DNA from: Colwellia hornerae
GTDB taxonomy: Bacteria > Pseudomonadota > Gammaproteobacteria > Enterobacterales > Alteromonadaceae
NCBI RefSeq assembly: GCF_007954355.1
Contig: NZ_VOLR01000003.1
Span: 186,001-250,000 of the forward strand
Direction of reading: 5' to 3'
DNA: 64,000 bases
Part shown: positions 55,532 through 64,000 of the stretch, piece after piece
How positions within the stretch are numbered: the stretch's first letter is position 1
Layout: the number at the start of each line of letters is the position of its first letter
Notes under the pieces: model-generated
What the model saw: the letters and a program-made list of their open reading frames with translations, nothing else
Told to the model about the DNA's origin: nothing
The model's database searches: none
Program-made: the position numbers and the translations under genes

Positions 55532-56896
55532 ATGATGAAAAAATATATTACAACAGCAAGTTTACTGATGTTATCACTAGCCACCAGCGCTGTATTTGCA
55601 AAAGTAACTTCAGAAAAAGCAGAGCAATTAGGTAAAACTTTAACACCTTTAGGTGCTGAAATGGCGGCAAATGCTGCCGGAACGATTCCCGCATGGACCG
55701 GAGGGTTAAACAGTAAAAATACCACAAAAAGTGCAGATTCAGGCCGTCCGGCTAACCCTTTTACTGAAGATAAAGTTTTGTTTGAAATTACTAGCGCGAA
55801 CTTTAGCGATTACCAAGCTAATTTAAGCGCGGGTCAAATCAATATGTTTGAAAAATATGCAGACTATAAAATGCCTATTTATAAAACGAGAAGAACCGCA
55901 GCCTACTCAAATGAGCTTTATGACATTGTTAAGAAAAATGCCACTACAGCTGAATTAGTGCAGTCAGGCAATGGTATTGCTAATTTTAAAACAACCATCC
56001 CTTTTCCGCTTGCTGAAAATGGTTCCGAGGTTATTTGGAACCATATAACCCGTTATCGAGGCGGCACGGCTAAACGCTTTTTAACGACTATTCCAGTGCA
56101 AGCCAATGGTTCATTTGTACCGGTTAAAATGAATGATCAATTAGTGTGGCCAGAATTTTTACAAGGTGGTCGTGATGATAATAAAGATGCCAATATTTTG
56201 TTTTATTATTTACAACAAATTACCGCACCATCGCGCTTAACGGGCACAGCATTATTGGTTCATGAAACAATCGATCAAGTTAAAGAAGCCCGTAAAGCTT
56301 GGGTTTACAACGCAGGTCAACGTCGTGTGCGTCGTGCACCTAATGTGGCCTATGACGGACCAGGTGCTGGAACGGACGGCTTAAGAGCGACCGATAACTA
56401 CGATATGTACAATGGTGCACCAGATCGTTATAACTGGAAATTAATCGGTAAAAAAGAGCTTTATATTCCATACAACTCTTATAACTTACTTGATACAAAC
56501 GCCAAATATGAAGACATCATAGAAAAAGGTCACCTGAATGCCGCGCACTTAAGATATGAGCTACACCGTGTTTGGCAAGTAGAGGCGACATTAAAAGAAG
56601 GTGCTAGACATATTTATGCAAAACGTACCTTCTTTATTGATGAAGATACTTGGGGCGCATCTGTTATTGATCAATATGATGGCCGCGGCGAGTTATGGAA
56701 ATTATCGGAAGCACATAACATTCAATTTTATGATGTTGATACACCGTGGATGGTTGCTGAAACCTTACATGACTTAAACTCTGGACGATACTTAGTTACC
56801 GGTTTAAGTAATGAAGAGCCAACCTTTATGGTCTGGGGAGAAAAAGTTAAAAGAAAAGATTTTTCTACTTCAGCATTAAGACGCTTAGGTCGTTAA
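55532..56896 (+). CDS. DUF1329 exported protein
   Basis: A 454-residue protein with a signal peptide (TTASLLMLSLATSAVFA). The sequence (LGKTLTPLGAEMAANAAGTIPAWTGG; WNHITRYRGG; LTGTALLVHETIDQVKEARKAWVYNAGQRRVRRAPN-like order) is the typical DUF1329 pattern, an LolB/LolA-like fold that could carry lipids or hydrophobic molecules. ATG at 55532 and 55535 are both possible starts. It follows DUF1302 by 26 bases, so the two are an operon, as in many Pseudomonas and Marinobacter genomes. Confidence 0.88.
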   Translation: MMKKYITTASLLMLSLATSAVFAKVTSEKAEQLGKTLTPLGAEMAANAAGTIPAWTGGLNSKNTTKSADSGRPANPFTEDKVLFEITSANFSDYQANLSAGQINMFEKYADYKMPIYKTRRTAAYSNELYDIVKKNATTAELVQSGNGIANFKTTIPFPLAENGSEVIWNHITRYRGGTAKRFLTTIPVQANGSFVPVKMNDQLVWPEFLQGGRDDNKDANILFYYLQQITAPSRLTGTALLVHETIDQVKEARKAWVYNAGQRRVRRAPNVAYDGPGAGTDGLRATDNYDMYNGAPDRYNWKLIGKKELYIPYNSYNLLDTNAKYEDIIEKGHLNAAHLRYELHRVWQVEATLKEGARHIYAKRTFFIDEDTWGASVIDQYDGRGELWKLSEAHNIQFYDVDTPWMVAETLHDLNSGRYLVTGLSNEEPTFMVWGEKVKRKDFSTSALRRLGR

Positions 56897-57003
56897 TTCA
56901 TCTAAAGTAAAGCTAGCTGGTTAATATGTTTTAATGCATTGTTTTTCATCAATGTTAGTAAATATTAATCAGCTTTTTAGTTAAATGTTAAGGAAGAAAA
57001 CGC

Positions 57004-58977
57004 ATGTTAAAGCGACGTCTATCATTTTTTGGATTTTTATATTGCTTGCTGTTCATTTCGATAGGTTCTACTTATGCCGATACTGCGTTAAAACCCGCCA
57101 GTAAATATACTCTTGCTCACCAAAATAAATTATTAGAAAACCTACCTTTTAGCGATAAACTCGATTTCTCTTTAGCTGAAAAAGGCTTAATCAAACGACC
57201 AGAAAAATTACTCATCAAAGATGAACAGGGCAATGTTGTTTGGGAGCTAGGTAATTATCAATTTTTACTTGATAACAATAATATCAATACCGTTAATCCC
57301 AGTTTATTACGTCAAGCTAAGCTAAATATGGCTTATGGCTTATATAAAGTTACCGAACGTATTTATCAAGTTAGAGGTTATGACCTTGCCAACATTACCT
57401 TTATTAAAGGTGACAGCGGTTGGATTATTTTTGATCCCTTACTTACTGCGGCGACCTCTAAAGCGGCCTTTAAATTAGTAACGGCAGAGCTGGGCCAATT
57501 CCCGGTAAAGGCGGTTATTTATAGTCACGCCCATGCCGATCACTTTGGTGGTATTAAAGGCGTTGTCAGTCAAGCGCAAGTTGATTCCGGGCAAGTGCAA
57601 ATTATCGCCCCCCGAGGCTTTATGGAACATGCCATTAAAGAGAATATATTAGCGGGTAATGCGATGACCCGCCGTGCTACTTATCAATATGGTAATGCCC
57701 TTGCTAAAGGGGCTAAAGGCCAAGTCGACGCCGCGATTGGTAAAGGGCTATCGACAGGTTATATCGATTTAATTGCACCGAGTAGAGAAATATTGGCCGA
57801 TGAAGAGACCCTGATTATTGATGGTATTGAAATGGTCATGCAAAACACGCCAGGCACAGAGTCACCGGCAGAAATGAATACCTATTTTCCACAGTTTAAA
57901 ACCCTTTGGTTGGCTGAAAATGTCACCGGCACATTACATAATATTTATACCTTACGTGGTGCTGAAGTACGTGATTCACAAGCGTGGAGTAAGTTTATCA
58001 ATAAAGTGATATACCGTTTTGCTTATGACAGTGAAGTGATGTTTGCTTCGCATTCTTGGCCAAGGTGGGGCAAAGAATACATTATTGAAGTCTTAGAAAA
58101 ACAGCGTGATATGTATGGATACTTACATGATAAAACCTTAAATCTTGCTAATAAGGGTGTCACCATTAATGAGATACATAACCAACTAGCGGTTCCGGAT
58201 GTCTTAGCGCATCAATGGTATAACCGTGGTTACCATGGTTCTTACTCTCATAATGTCAGAGGTATTATTAATAAATACTTAGGCTTTTATGATGCAAATC
58301 CCGCCAACCTTAATAAATTGAGTCCGGGAGAGTCTTCCGTCAAATATATTGAATTAATGGGCGGCGCACAACCGGTATTATCTCAAGCGAATAAAGCCTT
58401 TAATAATGGTGAATATCGCTGGGTGGCTGAATTGCTTAATCATTTGATTTTTGCTCAGCCAGAAAATGAACAAGCAAAACATCTTCAAGCTGACACGTTA
58501 GAGCAATTGGGTTATCAAGCTGAGAATGCCGGTTGGCGTAATAGTTATTTGGCTGCTGCCTTTGAACTGCGCCACGGCATACCTAAAACAGCCAAAGCTA
58601 CAAAAGCTGGCCCTGATATGATCAAATCGATGAGCAGTGAATTAATTTTTGATTTTCTGGGGGTGCGTTTAAACACCGATAAAGCATTGGAGCACCACTT
58701 TAAAATTAATTTTGTCTTCCCCGACCGTAATGAAAAATTCTTAGTTGAGTTGAGCAATGCTCATTTGAATAACATTGAAAATATTCAAGCGGTACAAGCC
58801 GACTTAACCGTTACTATCAATCGCAAAGACTTAAATCTTTTGTTGTTAAAGCAACAATCATTTGGGCAACTGGTTAAATCAGGCAAGATGCAGCTCGATG
58901 GAAATGGCAAAGTATTTGGTCAATTGTTGATGATGATGGATGACTTTCCTTTTTGGTTCAATATTGTTACTCCGTAA
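57004..58977 (+). CDS. alkylsulfatase of the SdsA1 type (metallo-beta-lactamase fold)
   Basis: A 657-residue protein, the same length as SdsA1-type sulfatases. It has a signal peptide (SFFGFLYCLLFISIGSTYA). The metallo-beta-lactamase motif H175-x-H177-x-D179-H180 (YSHAHADHFGG) and the later metal-site segment TLWLAENVTGTLHNIYTLRG are visible. The C-terminal part (about 560-655) is an SCP2-like sterol-carrier domain (FVFPDRNEKFLVELSNAHL), as in SdsA1. Such enzymes split alkyl sulfates such as dodecyl sulfate into sulfate and alcohol outside the cytoplasm. The ribosome binding site AAGGAAG is strong. A gap of 107 bases follows the DUF1329 gene. Confidence 0.9.
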   Translation: MLKRRLSFFGFLYCLLFISIGSTYADTALKPASKYTLAHQNKLLENLPFSDKLDFSLAEKGLIKRPEKLLIKDEQGNVVWELGNYQFLLDNNNINTVNPSLLRQAKLNMAYGLYKVTERIYQVRGYDLANITFIKGDSGWIIFDPLLTAATSKAAFKLVTAELGQFPVKAVIYSHAHADHFGGIKGVVSQAQVDSGQVQIIAPRGFMEHAIKENILAGNAMTRRATYQYGNALAKGAKGQVDAAIGKGLSTGYIDLIAPSREILADEETLIIDGIEMVMQNTPGTESPAEMNTYFPQFKTLWLAENVTGTLHNIYTLRGAEVRDSQAWSKFINKVIYRFAYDSEVMFASHSWPRWGKEYIIEVLEKQRDMYGYLHDKTLNLANKGVTINEIHNQLAVPDVLAHQWYNRGYHGSYSHNVRGIINKYLGFYDANPANLNKLSPGESSVKYIELMGGAQPVLSQANKAFNNGEYRWVAELLNHLIFAQPENEQAKHLQADTLEQLGYQAENAGWRNSYLAAAFELRHGIPKTAKATKAGPDMIKSMSSELIFDFLGVRLNTDKALEHHFKINFVFPDRNEKFLVELSNAHLNNIENIQAVQADLTVTINRKDLNLLLLKQQSFGQLVKSGKMQLDGNGKVFGQLLMMMDDFPFWFNIVTP

Positions 58978-59008
58978 TAATATAAAAATAAATTAAGAGC
59001 GCTTTATT

Positions 59009-60634
59009 ATGAATATTCAAAAAAATATCGGCAATGAATTTGACTATATTATTGTTGGTGGAGGCTCAGCAGGTTGCGTACTAGCGAATCGATTAACTGA
59101 AAATGGTAAGTTCACTGTTTGTTTATTAGAAGCCGGCACCGATAACAATAGTATGTTAGTCAATACGCCGGGGGCATTTTCAGCCTTTATGTTTTTGAAA
59201 AAATTCAATTGGAGCTTTAATGCCAAAGCTAAGAATGATATTCGTCATGGCAAACCCCTTTTTGTTCCACGTGGTAGAGGTTTAGGCGGCAGCTCAGCGA
59301 CCAATGCCATGCTTTATATACGCGGACAAAAGCAAGACTATGATCATTGGGCCGCACTCGGTAATGAGGGCTGGGCATTTAGTGATATCTTGCCTTATTT
59401 TAAAAAATCAGAAAGCAATAGTCTTGGCGAAAGTGAGTTTCATGGTAGTAAAGGACCCTTACACGTTACTTCACGGCCAGTTTTTTATGAGATTAGTAAG
59501 CGTTATATCACAGCAAGCCAACAGGCTGGTTTTAAAGTGACCGATGACTTTAATGGCAGTGACCAAGAAGGAGTTGGCTATTACCAGTGCACAATAAAAA
59601 ATGGTAAACGATGCTCTGCCGCTCATGCGTATTTACTGCCGGTCATGTCTCGACCTAACCTTACGGTATTCACTGGTGCCCAGGTAAGCAAAGTGCTGCT
59701 AAAAGGTAAAGCAGCCTATGGCGTTGAAGTTTATATTAAAGGTATAAAAAGAGTATTAACCGCTAACAAAGAAGTAGTGTTAAGTGGCGGTAGTATCGCT
59801 TCACCACAGCTATTAATGTTATCAGGCATCGGTGATAAAAGTGAACTTGCCCAGCACGGTATAGCGTGTTTGCATCAATTGAAAGGTGTTGGCAAAAACT
59901 TACGAGAGCATGTTGACGCCTGTGTCTTAGTTAAAAGTAAAAAAACAGACGGTTTTACACTGTCAGTTACTGGTTTGCTAAAAATGCTCCCAGATACCCT
60001 TAAATATATCACCAGTAAAAAAGGTAAACTTGCTAATAGCATTCTAGAAGCGGGCGGCTTTATTAAATCGAATAACAATGAAGACAGACCTGATATTCAA
60101 TTACATATGTTGCCTTTGTTATTTGATGATAATGGCAGAGACTTGAGGTTGTTATCACAACATGGCTTTTCATGTCATGTTTGTATTTTGCGCCCAGAAA
60201 GTACCGGAACCGTATCGTTATTGTCAGCTAACTATCAAGATGCGCCAGAGATAGATTTTAACTTTTTCTCTGATGTGAACGGTAAAGACAAAGCGGTATT
60301 AATTAATGGTATGCGTCAATTGCGTAAAATATTAACCGCACCGGCATTAGCAGAGCATTATGATAATGAAATGCATCCAGGAAATGCTTTTGAAAGTGAT
60401 GAACAAATTTTTGCTAAAACCAAAGAGCGCTTAGGTTTAGTTTATCATCCGGTGGGTACCTGTAAAATGGGGAACGATGAAATGGCTGTGGTTAATAATG
60501 AATTGAAAGTTCACGGTATTGCTAACCTTAGGGTTATTGATGCCTCTATTATGCCAACGCTTATCAGTGGTAATACCAATGCACCGACCATGGCTATCGC
60601 AGAAAAAGCGGCAGAGATGATGTTAATCAGTTAA
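59009..60634 (+). CDS. GMC-family alcohol dehydrogenase
   Basis: A 541-residue flavoprotein of the glucose-methanol-choline family, near AlkJ-type and choline dehydrogenases. The FAD Rossmann motif is IIVGGGSAGCVLANRL at residues 13-28. The GLGGSSATNAMLYIRG motif, the catalytic-histidine region LGLVYHPVGTCKMGND and the C-terminal NTNAPTMAIAEKAAEMM are present. No signal peptide. Such enzymes oxidise alcohols to aldehydes, passing electrons to quinones. It follows the alkylsulfatase gene by 31 bases, so it probably oxidises the released long-chain alcohol. Confidence 0.9.
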   Translation: MNIQKNIGNEFDYIIVGGGSAGCVLANRLTENGKFTVCLLEAGTDNNSMLVNTPGAFSAFMFLKKFNWSFNAKAKNDIRHGKPLFVPRGRGLGGSSATNAMLYIRGQKQDYDHWAALGNEGWAFSDILPYFKKSESNSLGESEFHGSKGPLHVTSRPVFYEISKRYITASQQAGFKVTDDFNGSDQEGVGYYQCTIKNGKRCSAAHAYLLPVMSRPNLTVFTGAQVSKVLLKGKAAYGVEVYIKGIKRVLTANKEVVLSGGSIASPQLLMLSGIGDKSELAQHGIACLHQLKGVGKNLREHVDACVLVKSKKTDGFTLSVTGLLKMLPDTLKYITSKKGKLANSILEAGGFIKSNNNEDRPDIQLHMLPLLFDDNGRDLRLLSQHGFSCHVCILRPESTGTVSLLSANYQDAPEIDFNFFSDVNGKDKAVLINGMRQLRKILTAPALAEHYDNEMHPGNAFESDEQIFAKTKERLGLVYHPVGTCKMGNDEMAVVNNELKVHGIANLRVIDASIMPTLISGNTNAPTMAIAEKAAEMMLIS

Positions 60635-60648
60635 TGAAGGGGATAAAA

Positions 60649-60939
60649 ATGCTCAGCACCATTATAGTTATGCTTAAAATGTCACTTACAGCTTTATGGA
60701 TATTAGCCTTGCTAGGTCTATTATCGCTATCACCTCTGCCTGCAGAATATCAGTTTTATCTGCTGGCCTTAGCTATTATTGTTCTTTTAGTGCACTTTAT
60801 TGAGTTTTTTACGATGAGAGCTAACTTTAAAAATCACACTAAGTCAGAAATGAATTTTCGACAAACTATGCTGTGGGGCTTGGGCTATTGGCTACCGATA
60901 CTTAAGCACTATCAAGAGCAAGCAAAGCTAAAAACATAA
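60649..60939 (+). CDS. DUF1145-like membrane protein
   Basis: A 96-residue protein from the ATG at 60649, preceded by AAGGGG 6-7 bases upstream. An in-frame ATG at 60634 overlaps that ribosome binding site and the upstream stop. Three hydrophobic helices are visible (IIVMLKMSLTALWILALLGLL, FYLLALAIIVLLVHFIEFF, and a weaker C-terminal one around MLWGLGYWLP). The layout fits DUF1145 small membrane proteins of unknown role. It lies immediately after the GMC dehydrogenase gene, which ends at 60634, and is the last gene of the unit. Confidence 0.65.
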   Translation: MLSTIIVMLKMSLTALWILALLGLLSLSPLPAEYQFYLLALAIIVLLVHFIEFFTMRANFKNHTKSEMNFRQTMLWGLGYWLPILKHYQEQAKLKT

Positions 60940-61469
60940 CTCTTTACTTATAATATTGGGCTTAAAAAGCATCACAGCTAGTAATCTAGCTGTTATTTTA
61001 CACCAAGTTATGCCATAGCCAAAGCCATACGAGTGTGTGATGTGCCCGCATCGGATAGCAATTGACTTGCGAATAAGATGTAATGACATAATAAAAAAAG
61101 TTGCCCAATCGCTGTAAATCGCCGAACAAGGCCAAAGATATCGTTAAAGGATAAGGGCATTAATGGCTTTCTTAACTGAGCGATAATACCAGTAAACTTT
61201 ATTATCTCTCTTGTCGCTATGGTTTGATTTTTGTTTTAATACTTAAACAATAATAGCTATGCTAAAGAGTAGCGAGCGATTAATTTTTTAGATGAGCACG
61301 AGCAAAGAAAAATAAGTTTAGTATGATATTTAGGTTTTGTGGAAAAATGAACGTCCCCAATTATCTTAGTTATTTCGGCTATGGATTTTTATTAATAATA
61401 AAAATATTTATTTTTACAATGCACACTGTTAGATATCATAGTAAATTAGCTATCAATGAAACATCTTAA
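60940..61469. other. intergenic region
   Basis: This 530-base gap contains one hairpin at 60974-60993 (8-bp stem ACAGCTAG with CTAGCTGT, loop TAAT, followed by TATTTTA), the probable terminator of the GMC-DUF1145 unit. I see no other gene or repeat in it. Confidence 0.6.
60974..60993 (+). terminator. terminator of the alkylsulfatase unit
   Basis: A perfect 8-bp stem with a TAAT loop, 35 bases past the last stop codon and followed by TATTTTA. Confidence 0.65.
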
Positions 61470-61763
61470 GTGAACAAAATGAAGATTAACGAAATAGCAG
61501 AAAAGAACTATCTTTGGGTAGAAAAAATGGGCTGGCATAATAAAACAACGTTAGAAGCGCTGGCACTTGTTGCATCTGAAGTGGGTGAAGCGATAAATGA
61601 ATGTCGGCACGAAAAACCTAGTGATGCTTTTGGTGAAGAACTTGCCGATATCATCCTAAGAGTGCTAGACATTTCTCATTGGCAAGGGATTGATATTGAA
61701 AATGAAATTTTAAAAAAAATGAGCAAAAATGAAATCAGAGGCACAAGGGGAAGACTTAAATAA
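61470..61763 (+). CDS. MazG-like nucleotide pyrophosphohydrolase
   Basis: A 97-residue protein starting at GTG 61470 (an ATG at 61479 is the alternative). The two acidic motifs of the all-alpha NTP pyrophosphatase fold are present: VASEVGEAINECR and FGEELADIILRVLDIS, which chelate magnesium. The size matches short MazG/YpjD-type proteins. It probably hydrolyses a nucleoside triphosphate. No partner gene is adjacent. Confidence 0.85.
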   Translation: MNKMKINEIAEKNYLWVEKMGWHNKTTLEALALVASEVGEAINECRHEKPSDAFGEELADIILRVLDISHWQGIDIENEILKKMSKNEIRGTRGRLK

Positions 61764-62254
61764 GTTAAAGAATAATGCCGGTGTATAGTCATTTCTCTAC
61801 AAGTAAACGTTCAAATTTAATTTTTTATAAAGTGCAGTAGCAATAGGGTTGCTGCTACATTCAAGCCTAAGTAAAATCTCTCTTTCTTCAAGTGCAATAA
61901 TATTTCCAGCGTTAACCATCCTTATAAAACGGCCAAGTCGCGATATTCATTACGCTAGCGTCTTCTGCTTAGTTTTAAGCCTTTTTTATCTGTTGTGAAG
62001 CTAAAATACAAACTAAAACGGGGTAAGGATTGTCGCTATTATATGCGGCTATCAACAACTAAACGATATCAATTTTTTTATCAGGCTGATTAAAAAATTG
62101 ATATTGAGTATTTCTATTAACAGCGCAGAATCTAGCAAATTTAGTAAGTTAACTGTTCATGACTACAGTTTCTGTTGAACGGTTGCTACTACATTTTTTT
62201 AATAAAATTTAAATCGTATAAAACAATGCAACACAACCACTTATTAAGGTCATC
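61764..62254. other. intergenic region
   Basis: This 491-base AT-rich gap has no supported gene. A weak hairpin (8-bp stem with one wobble pair) lies near 61833-61853, possibly the end of the MazG-like transcript. I see nothing else. Confidence 0.45.
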
Positions 62255-63076
62255 ATGGGTAACTTAATGGCAGATAATAAAATCACTTTTAGTGATGATA
62301 AATTATCAGTTTATAACTTTGGCGATAATTTTTTATCAGAAAAGTCGAATATAGATAAACGATTTTTTGAAGGCGGCACTCGTTATAGAGACGCTGTACA
62401 AATAATCGTGGCAACAGGAGAGTATTGGATATTTGACTATGGTGTAGTGGTTTTTTGGGCGGTAGCCGCAGGTGAACGCCAAGCGTTAATCAATCGACTC
62501 AAGAGTGACAACACCACCTATATTGAAAATATTGAAGAACATTTACGCTTTACTTTTTCTAATGAACTGATCATTAAAAAAGATACCATAGTACTACCGG
62601 ATAACGATCCGTTGACACGTCTGGCGATAAGCCATGCGTTAGCGCAATCTAACAAGTTGATGGAATTTGAACTGCAAGCGCAAAATAAAATAATGGATTA
62701 TTCTCATATTCCTGAAGAATTGGCTAAGTTGGGTAAAATATCGATTAGCCAAAAAGACATAGCTAAAATTAGAGGTACGCTACTGAGTACTAAAAGCGAT
62801 ATTATTTTACATTATGGATTACTTGATACCCCAGATTTTATTTGGGAATACCCTGAATATGAAGCGACTTATGAACGTATGGCGCGTTATATGGATATTC
62901 ATCAACGCGTGGAGTTATTGTCTAAAAAGCTATCGACCATTCATGAACTATTTGAAATGTTAGCGGCTGAACAAAAGCATCAACATTCATCATTTTTAGA
63001 ATGGATTATTATTGTGTTAATTGCTATTGAAATTGTTTTGTTTGTTGTTCAAGAGTTGAAAAGTTTGGCGAGCTAA
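62255..63076 (+). CDS. DUF155/RMD1-family protein
   Basis: A 273-residue protein. The start at 62255 has AAGG 5-6 bases upstream. The central part (GEYWIFDYGVVVFWAVAAGERQALI, about residues 50-74; then ITFS-type strands, LPDNDPLTRLAISHALAQSNKLMEFE) is the DUF155 (RMND1/Sad1) pattern. The C-terminus has a membrane segment (EWIIIVLIAIEIVLFVVQEL), which anchors it, as in mitochondrial relatives. Function in bacteria is unknown. The stop codon lies within a hairpin terminator. Confidence 0.85.
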   Translation: MGNLMADNKITFSDDKLSVYNFGDNFLSEKSNIDKRFFEGGTRYRDAVQIIVATGEYWIFDYGVVVFWAVAAGERQALINRLKSDNTTYIENIEEHLRFTFSNELIIKKDTIVLPDNDPLTRLAISHALAQSNKLMEFELQAQNKIMDYSHIPEELAKLGKISISQKDIAKIRGTLLSTKSDIILHYGLLDTPDFIWEYPEYEATYERMARYMDIHQRVELLSKKLSTIHELFEMLAAEQKHQHSSFLEWIIIVLIAIEIVLFVVQELKSLAS

Positions 63077-63084
63077 CTCGCCAA
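63065..63084 (+). terminator. terminator overlapping the DUF155 stop
   Basis: An 8-bp perfect stem, TTGGCGAG with CTCGCCAA, has a CTAA loop that contains part of the stop codon, followed by TTTTTATTG. Confidence 0.8.
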
Positions 63085-63130
63085 TTTTTATTGTTAATAT
63101 TTAATTTTTTAATGTTGGTTTTAAGTTAGT

Positions 63131-63170
63131 AAGCACTTAAGTTATTGAGTAAAAGTAACTTTAAGTGCTT
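63131..63170. terminator. hairpin downstream of the agmatinase gene
   Basis: AAGCACTTAA pairs perfectly with TTAAGTGCTT, and inner GTTA pairs with TAAC, around a short loop. It is 3 bases past the agmatinase stop on the minus strand. Confidence 0.6.
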
Positions 63171-63172
63171 TG

Positions 63173-64000
63173 TTATACAAGCTTATGCTTAGCGGTCCAA
63201 ATATGTGCCAATTCTAACGCTATTGTTGCAGCGGCTAATGCGGTTACTTCACTGTGATCATAAGACGGAGCGACTTCAACTACGTCCATACCAACTAGAT
63301 TAATACCCTCTAAACCTCGCAATATTTTCAATACTTTATCCGTGGTTAAACCGCCACATACCGGCGTGCCAGTACCAGGAGCAAAGGCGGGATCTAAGCA
63401 ATCAATATCAAAGGTCAGGTAAACAGGCGTATCGCCAACCCTATCTTTAATTAATGTGATGATCTCAATGACACTCATATCATTAGCTTGCATGGCATTA
63501 ATGACAGAAAAACCATGATCTTTTTCTTTGTAATTTGTGCGAATACCCACCTGAATAGATTTTTCTTTATCTATCAGGTTTTCTTTAGGCGCATGATAAA
63601 ACATAGTGCCATGGTCATAACAACTGCCATTGCTATAAGTATCGGTATGCGCATCGAAATGTATCAGTGCCATGGTGCCAAATTTTTTCGCATAAGCCCG
63701 CAGTATCGGCAAAGTAACAAAATGATCGCCGCCTAGCGATAAAATGGTTTTGTCTGCATCAAGTAACTGACCTACAGCCGTTTCAACTTGCGTACAAAAA
63801 TGTGCAGAGTCTCCAGGAGAAAACACCAAGTCGCCAGCATCAATGATTTTACAGTGTTTTAATAAGCTAAAAGGCCAAGGGAATCGCTTACCTTCCCAAG
63901 CTAAATTAATAGAAGCTTGTCTAATAGCAGTAGGACCCATACGAGCGCCTGAGCGCCCGGTGGTGGCCATGTCATATGGTAAGCCTAAAACAACAATATC
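63173..64000 (-). CDS. speB: agmatinase, partial (cut by window end)
   Basis: The reading frame continues past the window: the ATG at 63970 is preceded in frame by residues [10 protein letters not shown], so the true start lies beyond 64000. The metal and substrate motifs of the arginase/agmatinase family are present: [27 protein letters not shown], and [20 protein letters not shown]. It converts agmatine to putrescine and urea with a dinuclear manganese site. The C-terminus is complete. Confidence 0.92.
   Translation of the reverse strand, partial: DIVVLGLPYDMATTGRSGARMGPTAIRQASINLAWEGKRFPWPFSLLKHCKIIDAGDLVFSPGDSAHFCTQVETAVGQLLDADKTILSLGGDHFVTLPILRAYAKKFGTMALIHFDAHTDTYSNGSCYDHGTMFYHAPKENLIDKEKSIQVGIRTNYKEKDHGFSVINAMQANDMSVIEIITLIKDRVGDTPVYLTFDIDCLDPAFAPGTGTPVCGGLTTDKVLKILRGLEGINLVGMDVVEVAPSYDHSEVTALAAATIALELAHIWTAKHKLV

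Overview
The window looks like chromosomal DNA of a low-GC marine gammaproteobacterium of the Alteromonadales, most like Colwellia or Thalassotalea. This is an inference from the gene content: astB, VC0807-family and DUF1145 proteins, a Vibrio/Alteromonas-style envelope lipoprotein operon, a PEP-CTERM protein, DUF1302/DUF1329 proteins and assimilatory nitrate genes. AT-rich base use is even throughout. I see no rRNA, tRNA, CRISPR, phage or insertion sequence.

Region 1 (1-11.1 kb) holds mostly single metabolic and sensory genes: a 45-residue ORF with a TPR protein, a LysR regulator, a tandem pair of tiny peptide-like units with hairpins, N-succinylarginine dihydrolase (astB), glutaminase, a periplasmic binding protein paired with a hybrid sensor kinase, threonine aldolase and a VC0807-family membrane protein.

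Region 2 (11.2-24.1 kb) is a nitrate/nitrite assimilation regulon on the minus strand in three units: MFS transporter plus PP2C-kinase fusion; nirBD; and porin, NirB-like flavoprotein and nitrate reductase. Each unit is preceded by a good sigma-54 -24/-12 match. Two of the three also have a full NtrC-type palindrome, so nitrogen-limitation control can be read from the DNA.

Region 3 (24.4-37.1 kb) is the most unusual part. Two paralogous secreted subtilases with SLH-like C-termini flank an operon encoding an exported unknown, an FHA-GAF protein, a membrane Ser/Thr kinase with a long TPR sensor half, a soluble histidine kinase and a NarL-type regulator. A shared TAGGGG-type motif lies before both subtilases, and a phased array of six GTAAA half-sites (CpxR-like) precedes the operon. 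A PEP-CTERM protein follows.

Region 4 (37.1-45.0 kb) is a tightly overlapping eight-gene minus-strand operon of exported proteins: LPP20-like, CsgG/LpoB-like and FlgT-like proteins, a lytic transglycosylase and unknowns. It looks like an uncharacterised envelope or surface-assembly system.

Region 5 (45.6-60.9 kb) looks like a long-chain alkyl (sulfate) or alcohol uptake and oxidation locus. Divergent units around an AraC regulator encode DUF1302, DUF1329, an SdsA1-like alkylsulfatase, a GMC alcohol dehydrogenase and DUF1145 on one side, and a Ycf48-like protein, an RND/MMPL transporter, an aldehyde dehydrogenase and an acyl-CoA ligase on the other. Together they could take an alkyl sulfate to alcohol, aldehyde, fatty acid and acyl-CoA.

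Region 6 (61.4-64 kb) has a MazG-like hydrolase, a DUF155/RMD1 protein and an agmatinase cut by the window end.
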